From: Schistocephalus solidus
Taxonomy: Eukaryota; Platyhelminthes; Cestoda; Diphyllobothriidea; Diphyllobothriidae
Assembly (NCBI GenBank): GCA_017591395.1
Contig: WEDG01011521.1
Location: forward strand, 1 to 64,000
Direction: 5' to 3'
DNA: 64,000 nucleotides
Below the pieces are notes generated by a model that saw only the letters and a program-made list of their open reading frames with translations, ran no database searches and had not been told where the DNA came from. Positions within the stretch are counted from its first letter, which is position 1. Each line of letters opens with the position of its first letter. The position numbers and the translations under genes are program-made. This document shows, piece by piece, positions 1 to 11,300 of the stretch.

Positions 1-92
1 ATGTGAACACGCTTTTGAAGTTTATTTATATGCTTTGACGCAAACATTTTTTTATATTGACTGTACACATGCAATGGTAGTTTTACATAAAA

Positions 93-1640
93 ATGGTCAT
101 CAAGGGCAATGCCTGTAACCCTTTAAAAATAAACAATATAATAAGCGGTAGCCGGGCGTCAGTATCAAACTTCAGGCCCATAAGCTTGACATGCATCCTT
201 GGCAATATTATGGAAATGATCATCAGAAACGAATTTGTTAAATTCCTAGAGACTCATAATTTGTTATCAAACTGTCAACACGGGTTCAGAAAAGGAATAT
301 CCAGCGCAAAAAATTTGTTGTATTCGATCCAGAGGTCTATCCAAGCACTTTAAGCTAGACACGTGGTTCACTTCGCCTTCATTGACTTTCAAAAGGCCTT
401 CGATAATGTGCTGCACGAGAGACTGCTGTACAATCTAGAGCGAATTGGAATTAGAGGTAACCTCCTCAAGTAGATCGAAAACTTCCTCGTATGTCGGCGC
501 CAGGTTCTGTGCATCGGCCAAGAGAGGTCAAGTTCTGCTGCGGTCGAGAGTGGGGTTCCTCAGGCTTCAGTACAAGGGCTATTACTGTTTTTAATATACG
601 GGGAAGATTGTCTCAGAAATATGGACTGTGAAGCAGCACTGTTGCCGACAACAATAAATCCTGGAATGCAATCCAGAGCCCTGCTGACGAAGATAAACTA
701 CAGAACAACCTAACTCGGTTGAAGGAGTGTTCAAATCATTGGCTTTTGCGATTCAACATCGATAAGTGTACAATACTTCGCTTAGGCAACCCAGCAGGAT
801 CTGCAGAAAATAGATGTACTTTCTCCACGGTGTAGCCTTAAAAGACGTGAAAACACAAAAGGACCTTGGTTTGCTGACGACCACCTGCTTAAAACCATCC
901 TCTCACTGTTTGAAAGTGGCGAAATGCGCAATTGCGGTGCTGCATGCCATCAGACGAACCTTTTTGGATTTCGATGAAGATATCTTCGCTAAGACTTTTG
1001 AAAAATGCATCAGGCCACATTATGAATATGCTGTTCAAGCCCGGAAACCCTGGAAATTTCAAGATCAGAACTGCCTCGAAATATTACAGAGGAAAGCCAC
1101 CAAAATGGTTAGGGGTCTAAGCTCCTTGCCATATCCAACCCATCTAATGAATCTTAATATGTTCCCTTTGAGTTATAGGCAAATACGTGGCCATCTCCTG
1201 CAGACATTCCACATTTTAAAGGATTGGATTGTTGCATGGACTTCTCGGACTTCTTTGAATTTACCGCCATGAACCATCTCCGAGATCACCCATTGAAAAT
1301 GCGCGTCCAGCAGGCGAGACTAAATGTGCGCAAGTTCTCCTTCTCCTGTCAGAGTGGTTAAACAATGGAATGCCCTCCCTGAAGACGTTGATATGTCACC
1401 ATCGCTGGAAAGCCATAAAAGGAACCTTGACAGTTTTATGTTCCAAAACGAGCCTGAACGATGAGGAATTTATCTTAACCCTCGAGAGTCACTCACCACT
1501 TGTCATATTTTATGATCGCGTTTGACGTTTTGCAATCCACACAGCTCTCTTTATACCGCACTTAATTTTACGCTACAAATAGGGTACTCAACGGCCCATG
1601 CCTATTTCCCTCAATAAATTGAATGGAATTGAATTGAATA
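93..1640 (+). mobile_element. Degenerate CR1/Jockey-type LINE, reverse transcriptase remnant
   Basis: Non-LTR retrotransposon relic. The frame opening at 93 reads FRPISLTCILGNIMEM and QHGFRKG. After an in-frame stop it continues with AFIDFQKAFDNVLHERLLYN, the RT motif-A region, then the SGVPQ.SVQG block. The catalytic F-A-D-D box near 640 is shifted by a small deletion and reads FADN-like. Frame 814-1272 carries the post-RT region (KDVKTQKDLGL, AIRRTF, RPHYEYAVQA). Several nonsense codons make it non-functional. It ends near 1611-1640 in repeats of TGAATGGAATTGAAT rather than poly(A), as in CR1-type LINEs. No endonuclease domain is seen, so it is 5' truncated or runs off the window. It shares consensus with the LINEs at 33.2, 35.4 and 50.9-52.6 kb. 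Confidence 0.85.
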
Positions 1641-3749
1641 TGTATTAAGCTACGCGATAACCTCTACACGGATTGTTTCAAACAATGGCAGGAAATTGGT
1701 GCTTTGGCGGTAAATAAAGCTGACTGCTCAACTGGGCTTTCTTACCGTTTGAGTTTTTTTGGGTAAATGGCTTATATCTATCTTTCTTAGGAGTTTATAT
1801 CAATATTTGCTGTAACCGTATTAAACCTCATTGCAAAATATTTTATAGTATCCAAAATAACTTGTGTAATTTAGGACCTAGTTCACATATTGTGATCACC
1901 ATGTCGGGATCAGTTGATCCTTCCCTCACGTGATCCTGCGGTAGTATATGTTCTACATTTAATCGATTGATTTATCGTTATTTGTATATCAGCTCTAGTC
2001 TGTTACTTCCTTATGTCTTTAATATTTTTTTATAGAGAGCAATTCGTGTAGGATGGCATACACTTGCCCCTTCAGGGTCACGCAGGCTATCATTATAGCA
2101 TAATCCCGGCCACTTTTTGACAATTATCCCGAGTCACTGTTCTTGATAGGTCTAAGAAGGCGTTCCCGGCTCGAGTTAGCTGTGTCGAATGAAAAAGAAG
2201 TTTATCGGGAGTTCACATCTGCCTTAGAACAAAACCGCCAATCATTAAGCAAGATACTGAACACGGTCGCAGACCAAACCATTTAACAGGCTTCTTGACC
2301 CAACAAGTTCCCCATTCCGTCAGTGAAACGCCTGCGCCAAGAAAAAAATGTTGACCACGAAAAATCGATACACCCCATGCTCCTCGTGCGGGAGAGCGCG
2401 CGTGCGAGAGTGCGAAATTGAGGTCCGTGACTTCATCCGCAGGGCTCCGTGGCCAAAGCGTCTTTGGTACCACTGTAGCATACGACTTGTCAGAAAAATT
2501 TCATCAGCGGCCTCCCCTAATAACGACACACTGACCCAAGCTTGGGCTTCGACTAGTTTTATGGTAGTCTGACTCTTGCCAATAGTCTCTGCACGCACAA
2601 TCCGTCCGTCAATCCCGTGTCGTGATTAGCGTTCGTGGCGAGGATGTGGAAGTACGGCTAAGTTAATCGCACAAGCTATATCCACTCAACTACTCTGAGT
2701 TGCTGGTGGAGGGATAGACAGAACAGTACGATGCCGTCAAGGTACTGTAATTACAGTAGTTTGCCGAAAGGTTGTAAAACTCCGAAGGGAAGCCTCGAGT
2801 ATTAATCAGCTCTTAGAGGAAACCGGCCTTACACATGAACATTTACCTTCTTTAACAAAAAAAAAACAGTGCTCCTAAATACCACTATTCTTTGAAAAGG
2901 TTGCTTAAGCAAATGAGAAGGTGCATCTAATAATGTTACTTGAAATACACATAAATTTCGACCTCTTAGTGAAATGCATCATAATCTTAAAGCTCTTCAA
3001 ACAGAATCACCACCGACTATCCTGATCTGTTTTCACGATAAAAATACGTCGCTAAGAGTGCTCTTACTTCCTGTTTACCTGGCGGTTGCTGAGCTAAAAA
3101 GCACGTAAATATTAAAAGGGCGCCACAGGTTGCCTTCTCGGATGCTTTTCCGACAACAAGTGACCATTTTTAAAACCAAATGATAATTTTCTCACTGTTC
3201 AAGATTTTCAAATTCAGTTTCATACTGAGGATTACAAAAATTTATTTCTTCATATACTTTCGTTCGACAAGATATGACCGTTCCATCAAAAACAGTGGAG
3301 GTACTTCGAGCTACTAACTTACCCATTCTCAACGCATCAGCGTTCACTAAATAAGTCCCCATAGCGCATCGGCCTTGTGGTTAGGTTCTACCCGGCCATA
3401 GCTTTAGAGACAATACTGATCCTACAATCTGTGCGACTTTTGGAGAATCTAGGCCACCTAGATCAGGCGTATCTATGCTGTATTAAGCAAAAGTACAGTT
3501 GGCCAAAAAATCTAGCTTTTTCTGTCGGTTTTCTGCTTTCTTCTGCCCCCAGTCTGTATAATAAAAGACGTTTTCAAACGATGAGTTATAAGACTCCTTT
3601 TCGATTTAGTTGGATTCCTTATAAAATTATTTGAAATAAGCTAACGTTGTCCCTTTTCACCGTCCATTCAAAGTAAAACTATCTTCCAGTCTCAAAGACT
3701 GTTTTACCTTGCTTAACCTTTTTTGGGACTAACATTTTGGTCTTTTCAG
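1641..3749. other. Intergenic stretch upstream of gene 1
   Basis: About 2.1 kb between the LINE tail and the first exon of gene 1. ORFs here are short, overlap on both strands (for example around 2213-2598) and resemble nothing I know. A gene 1 promoter would be expected here if transcription starts locally, but I see no convincing core element. Nothing else is supported. Confidence 0.4.
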
Positions 3750-3763
3750 CACATTAATGAACG

Positions 3764-3802
3764 ATGAACAGGTCCTCCTCGTTTGTGATACTGGATGAAT
3801 CT
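3764..3802 (+). CDS. Gene 1 exon 1 (start codon)
   Basis: Encodes MNRSSSFVILDES. ATG at 3764 has an in-frame TGA at 3758-3760 just before it, so it is the first usable start in this frame. A pyrimidine-rich acceptor (TCTTTTCAG, 3741-3749) lies 14 bp upstream with no coding before it. This suits either a 5'-UTR intron or a spliced-leader trans-splice site, both known in flatworms. Donor GTAAGA at 3803, phase 0. FVIL is the first LIR-like core. Confidence 0.6.
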
Positions 3803-6800
3803 GTAAGAATGATTTTACTTGTTATGTTTGGTCTTATTTAGGAGGACATGGCTTCCTCAGGTAAGTGTTCTGTTTATTGCCAACTCCCTGAGGTAACACA
3901 TTATACTTTGGGTATGAGTGATAACTTTCCTCGGTTTCGAATTATTTGTGCTTTTCGTACGCATTAGTTAGATTAGTTCAAGATACCCAAGTCTTCTCTC
4001 ACCTTTGCCACGAACTGTATCATATGCGTTGGAAACTCTTTCCTTCAAGGCAGCGAGGATCTCGTCGAATCGCTACTTATCGATAATTCCTCTAAGGGGC
4101 CTTGCCAAACTGCGGGTGCATTGCCTACCTCAACTGTGACACTGACATCTAAGTGCGATCTGGAATCTTCTTCATGGGCGGTTTTAGATGAATCCGATAC
4201 CACACTGGAAACCTCCCCACCGCCAGAAACAACTTTTCTGTAAGCTCTTATCGTGGTTATTCTTCGCTTGCTTGTAATCTACCTATGATTATCTCAGTTT
4301 CCATTATCCTGCTACCCACTTCCACATTAACGTTTAAATTGACTTCCGTTTTGCTTGCCAAGTTTGTGAAATCTGGTTAAATTCTCCTTTGAGCCTCCGT
4401 TTTCTGATAGGTAGTTGCAGGACTATGCATTTTTTTCTAAAACCTTTCTTCGCATGACCATTAGGATTTAGGTCGCGGTCGTCGAATCTCTTGGCCTTGC
4501 GTTCAAAAGGAAGCGTTACTCATATGGTACTAAATTTTCTGTTAATTAGAAGTATCTTCAATAAACAAGATAACCAAATCCTGGTAGTGCTTTTTTGTTG
4601 GAAATGACGGCCCTTGTTCACAACAATAGGCTGACGAGAACCGTGTAAAATTTGACGAGACTCTTGATAAGAGCAGATATTCTTGAATTCAACATATAGA
4701 ACGACTACCATGGATAAGGACTGTGTTCTGATCCAAAATTTCGGCCGCAGTAGCTGCAATATATTTTTTCGTCCTTCTACAGATCTATTGTTAACTTCGA
4801 ACAGTTAACCCGCCCAAGCGATATCGCATTCAGTATTTTTTGCCGACAGCTCTGCATATTATTAGCAGATATTCTCAACAAGCTTTGTAAGATATTTATA
4901 TACCAAACCGCACAATTTGTTCAAAAGTTACCGAGGAAAATTTGGAAATGGTTTTGCATCAACCTTTTTTAAAAACTTCTCTGGGTATTTTTTATTTGTC
5001 ATGACGATTTTACTGTGGCGGCTTTGTATACCCGTGGCAAGCAAATTACGTCGGGAAAACACCGGCCAAATATAATAGCTTTGCACAGCAGAAGTTCTCA
5101 TTCAACTGATGCTACTGTTGCCCTCTAGCTCCATCGATGTCGTTTATTCGTTTTTCATTTCGAAAGCCCGATTTCAAAATCTTAGGATTTAATGTCTTTG
5201 AAGGGTTGAGAAAACGACCGCAAAATTTGCGTATTTGTTTTGATGGAGTTTGCAGGATACACAGCCTGATCCATATTTAACTTGATGCCCTTAAAAACAT
5301 GTTGGCTTATTCGTATTTGCAAAAAAGAACAGTAGGCCGTTGTTACTTCCGTTTTTTTATTTGGTTATTGACTCCAAGCCTCTCGCAGTCTGTATTGTCA
5401 ATGAAATTCCTTTCCTACGCATTCCAGTGTAGGAATACCACAAAATCTCAACACTTTCCATGTAATCGGACGTTTTTAAAGCGCTTTTTCTCTTTATAGG
5501 TTTTTGAGCTCCTTAAAACTTAAGAATTATGGGATTATTTCGTAATTCTGAGTTTATCTACTGCAGGTCAGTGACCTTGCCTCTTGACTTGTGTCACCTG
5601 TTTTGTCAACTTGAGCGGACTATCAGAAGCGATCTTCTCGTTTTTAGCTAGTATATCACGAAATTCATTTTTCGCAATCAAGCGTTAAACAGACGGAATT
5701 TCCTTTTCATCTGTTTTGAAGTTTTGGCCGTTAAGAAAAGGTCCCAGCCGCTTCGTAAGATATAATCTGCACCTTAGCTGAGAACGGTGTTCGTTTTTCA
5801 AAATACCTGCTGCTATTTCTGTTGTTCTAGAATTCGATTTATTGAAATCCCTCTTCTGCTTAATGTCTGCCTTGTCAGTTAGTGTCATATTGATATTGAA
5901 GAGCTTCTCGTCACATGAACTTTCCAGTCCAATTTTATTTTTAAAGAGTCATTTTGCACACAAGAAGAACGTGCACACGACTTTAAGCTACATCATTTGG
6001 TAAGTAGCGTTACAAGGAAATTGCCTTCATATTTTTTCGGCCTTTCATTTACCAGCGTAATGCGTCGCGTCTTTCGGGATACCCCCATTTAAGAGAAAAT
6101 TTTTTTCTAGTGGGAGGTATAAAAATCACGGGCTTGCTTGCACATTTATGTATTCTGGCAAAGCAACGATCAACCGACAGTGTCCTTTGTGATATGTTCT
6201 TCATTTAAAGACTTAAGTGAGTCGGCGACCTTCATGCCGAGCCTCCTGACTTTGTTCGCATTGAAGTATCGCTCCTGGGTCGTAAGCTAGCTCGTAAAGA
6301 AATCCAAGAAACCCCGGCTCATCTTGGAGTACATAATTGACGGGCTATAATTAAATAAGCATGAGTATTTACCTAAAATGCAAAAATATAGCGAATTGTA
6401 GGCCAAATAGCATTACCGACAAAGACGAAGGAGGCAGGAATGGACATTTCTGTACCTTCCACCATTGTTAATATACTTGATCGCATTCGACTGGGCAAAG
6501 AACCCGTGGCTTAGTGGTTAGGGCGTTGGATTTCTAACCAGTAGGTCGCGGTTGGGTGTGGCTGGCTGATAACGGCTACTAAGCTAGAAATGGCCATTGC
6601 AGTCTTCCTGGTCTTTGTCGGTAATCTCATTCTGCCTATATTAATAGCCAATATGCGGCTGCTGGCGGGCATCTAGATTGAGCCCAATGGCACAGCAAGA
6701 TGAGTATGTCCCATAACGCGATCAGTGTGCGCCCCTCTTCGATAAATAACGAATTATTTATGTCAGCTTTAATTTCTTCTTTTTTTTGCGGGCATCCCTA

Positions 6801-8327
6801 CCAAAAATATTTTTTCTGTCCAGTATGACAGCAACAAAGAACGAAGAGATGGAAGAGGATGAGGCCGATGCAGAAGGAGGCCTCACATTATCCGCTGCTG
6901 CTGAACTTCCCCCCACCTCGGGAGAAGGTGGAGTGGACGCATCTGTAGAGCAAGCATCTGAGAGTAACGTTCAGCTTTCATCGTTTTCCTCTCTTCTTGA
7001 ACGCGCCTTCAATTTTATTCAGTTCCTGAGCGATTTGTTATCGAATTTGGGTAAACATAATTGATATTGTTCGTGCATTCTATTTGCTTTTGTCGGGTTT
7101 TGAGAACTCGCCGGGTAGCCATATACATGCAAAGGTGGAGGGACTGAAATGCACAGTCGTTCGTCTGTCTTTATGGCAATCAGGCATATGTCTTTTTAGT
7201 GTCTGTTAATTCTTGAACTCCAAAGCAATTTTACTTTGATCTGTTTTTCTACTCTCGCATCATTTTTATCTTAGATAACACCGGTCGCTTTAGCTGAAAT
7301 GTTTGTCAACGAGGGCTAAAAATAAGTGGCCGTTCGTGAGAGATCTCATCCGAAAGTTACCGGAACCGAAAGGGACACTAAGTACAGCTTAGTCATTTGT
7401 TACGGCAAGACAGCTGACGCAAAATAATTGTAACTTGGGATGGAGGCTGTCATGGCTTTCACAAGTGGTGCTTACTGACCCAAAGGCTAACAAATCTAAT
7501 CGGCAGACAGTGCCATTTTCTGATTTATTCCTCGTCAGGTGAAAACATTCAGGGAATCGGGAAGAACTGCGTTCATCTTTGGCGAGTGACCAGATATTTT
7601 ACCCTATTTTAATTTGATCTAAATGCACTTTCGCAGCTAGGAAACTAAAGTAAAGTGACATATCAACCATTATTTTCGATAGCGTTATTTAAACAATCAG
7701 CCTATCTGAACTCGAGTTAGTATGGGCCGTATGTGACTGGGTATGCAACGCCGTGTTTATCTTAATGACCTGTTTTGGATTTTCTCAAGTTAAAGGTTAA
7801 TCACAGCATTTATATGGGGGAATGCTCTACAAAGTAAATATAAGCCAATAATCCACCACCCTCATGTTCGTAAGCACCGTGCTCACCCCCTAACCCACCC
7901 AAGTGGTATGACTTTCATCGTCAGATCGTGATTGATCAGTGGTCCAGTAATTATATCTCCTTCGTGATTAATTCCTGGCATTTGTCTCTTTGATTCTATC
8001 AGGGAAATGTCTCCGTAGTCAGAATCCATCTGGCATGCAGCTTACTATTGTCCCTTCTGTTACTAGTATTTTGGAGTCTGCACATGGTCTTTGTAACTGA
8101 ATTTGAGCAGCATCGGCCCAGTTAGATGTCCTCCTCTTCAAAGTACCTTCGGAGACTTGATCTTAATCGCACTGTTTGCTTGCGCACGCGTATGCATCGA
8201 CACAGTAATTTGGTTCGATTAACACTGTTTCGGTAGCCTATGGCCCCTCTTCTCACTCATTCGAGTTACCTCTAAAACCTATAAATTAGTATTTATTATC
8301 CCCTCAACAGCGTAGCTACGAGCTTCT

Positions 8328-8359
<32 letters not shown>

Positions 8360-11300
8360 TTCTTCTTCTTCTTCTTCTTCTTCTTCTCATTCCTCTTATT
8401 ATGGTCTGGTATTTTTTTTACAGTTAATCGAAATAATTGCTCGGCACAATGTTTTTTGATAGGTAGCAAAGGAAACTATGCGCTACGGGATCTACCTCTG
8501 TCCCAGCTTTATTCTAGCCAACAGCTAAACAATTTTATTTCTTACTGAATACGCAAGTTTACTGTCGCTAGTGAAATATGTTTGTATTTTGGAGACGTGT
8601 AAAAACCACTGTTACTACTACAGTTGGGTCTACTCGGAAGCATATATTTTCCCTTTCACCTAGATATTTCCCCTCTTGTATAAAATATTCAGTTATTTGG
8701 TCTTCTGGCAAGGACGTTAGACAAGGACATCTTTACGTTCGAGCATGCCAACAAGAAAATGCAATTGGCAGAAGAATGTTGCCGACGAAAGACAGGTGAA
8801 ACTGGAATGACTATTTCAGGCTTATTAGCCGTCCTCAGACAGTCCGGGGCTCAATGGCTAGGGCGTCCGACATCTATCCAGCAGGTCGCGAGTTCAGACC
8901 TCGTTTGGCGCACCACCTGATGTTGGGTATAGCTGACTGATGACGGCTACTAAGGCCGAAATGACCATCCCAGTCTCCTTTGCCTTTGCCAGTAATTCTC
9001 TTCGGTCGTTAAAACGCGCCGCTATGCGGCTGCTGGTGGGGATCGGGAGTTAGTCCCAAGGCAAAACACGACTATTGAGTCCCGTACCTGATTAATGCTA
9101 GCTAATCCGTACAATTTCGAGAAAACGGGTGAGCAAGAGGAACTAGATCACTGATATAAGAATTTGATTCGCCGGATACTTCAGCTTCATCCTCAAATCT
9201 ATCAATGCAGACAGTAAATTATGAAGACAGCGGGTGCCCAAGGGCCGCACTCTTTGTAGGATGTCTTCTCTACGAACCTGAATACAAAAAAGTTAACAAT
9301 TTCCTCATTCCCCCGAATCCCTGTTTTTATTGGTCGCGGTATCATCGCCGATGTTTGTGATTGGTTTGGTAATGACTCGACCATATCGTTGACGCGCACT
9401 GCTACACTTATAGCGGCCAAACATGTTGAAGTTGACGCACACGCAAAGCGCCTGGAAGAGCTCCCAGCTTAGAACGAATAGTGCAGGATTGTTAGACACG
9501 TCATCATTCTCATCCTAGCAGAACCAGAAGTCAAGAAATTTGCGATTCACGCTACTGTCACCTCTCACGGGGAGTTCGGTCTCATTGAACTGCAACTGCA
9601 GGCATTTTGACGTTGATCGTGTCTTCGAAATTATTTCTTGTATTCGCGGTTTCGCGTGTATCGGTTACTTTTATCTCCCCTCTGGTAGCTTTCGCAAGCA
9701 CATTCGGCTTTTACTCAGGACTGGCCTCTTAAAGGGCATTCTCGCTAGCGAGCGTCACAGGCTTATGCAACACAAGAAGGTGCAAGTTATACGCAGACAG
9801 AACAAGCCAGCAACCCTATTACAGTTCTCAAGTCGATTTTTATGAACCCTTGTGCTAAAATTCTATTATCCCTACACGGTTTTGTTTTTATGTGCACTAT
9901 CGCAGTTTAAGTATTTATATATTTTTTTCATAATTCACATGGTCTACGCCACTTATCGGATTAACGTCTAACGTGCCCAACTTATTACCTAGTTTCTTCC
10001 ATAAAGCGGTTTTGCTCACAACACTCCTAGTTTTTTCCATGAGTACGTAATTTACATTTTCAGTCCAGCTACGCTTCCGATATAATTTCGAGGTCTGTCT
10101 TAGTTCTACTTCGCTGTCCTCACTACCTAGCGAGACTATTGTGCCGTGTAAGATTTTCTTTCGTATTAAAAATCGTTAGAATTTATGGCTTTTAAGTACA
10201 ACCACACCATGACCCGCAAGAAAGGCAGAATTTGCAGTCAGGTCAATGATTTCTAGTCTTCATCACCTGCAAGTCAACCGGCTGATCAGAAGTTTCTAAG
10301 CTTTCCTCTCTGTGGTTGTGAGTTAACGCCTAATTAACGCGTGGTAAAACTTGCAACCACGATGCTTCACGTGAAACCCTAATCGGTACTGTCAAGCTTC
10401 TGGGAAACGTAATTCACGTGCAGTCATCGTTTCATACGTAGTTCTGCTTGTCTCCATCCAATTTTCTAGCTATTTTACGAACTGTATTTCGTTTCACCAA
10501 ATTGACAAAGTAGTCGGACACCTTCCTTTCACAAAATTTTACAAAACTTCTAAATATATTCTTCTTTTTTGGTTTCCTTTAAATAGTTGCCTCATTTTCT
10601 CATTTTTAGATGGGACGACAAAAAGGACAGCAGTGGTTGTACTTGTTATCGGTGGTACGTTCATCATCCTCCCTTAGCTAACTGAATTAATCATGTTTAG
10701 TGCTGATCTCGGTGCCATGTGTACATAAAGTGAGTTATGTACTGATTTTCAAGTACTTTTGAAGGGCTCCCTCGCCTTTTATCATTCCTAAGTATGCTTT
10801 ACCCGATACATGCTGTATGCATTCATATGCCAAGCCTCTAAGCATTTTCCGCTCTACTCCCTTTTCCACAAATTTAACTGCATGCCATCTCCCTCTCCTC
10901 TCTCAAAGGGCGCCTTTCGAAACAATGGTTCGTGTACTTAGACCGTTGGAAAGACATCACCAAACACGGTGAAACATTCGTTCAACCAACACAGAGACGC
11001 GACGAATCGAACGTTTGCTTTTTGACTTTCTTCGGAATGTAATCGTTACCTTGGAGTTAATCAGTTTGAACTAAGGTCTATGGGGGCAGATCAAAATTTG
11101 GTACGAATATTCTGGCCGAAATCCATCAACTGCAGTGGGCTAACAGTGTAATATCCATTAAATTGCCGACAGGCAGGAAGTAGCATATATTGAGCTTACA
11201 AGATACACGATTCTGGCATCACAGGTACTAACTTAAAGCCCAAACACTTGTTTCGCCAATGTTTTGCCACTGCAGGGCATAACTGTAAGGGGTTCGTTTC

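Noticed and set aside
6503..6580. tRNA-gene-like starts in the SINEs considered as functional tRNA genes.
   Set aside because: No complete cloverleaf can be drawn and the same SINE body follows each head.
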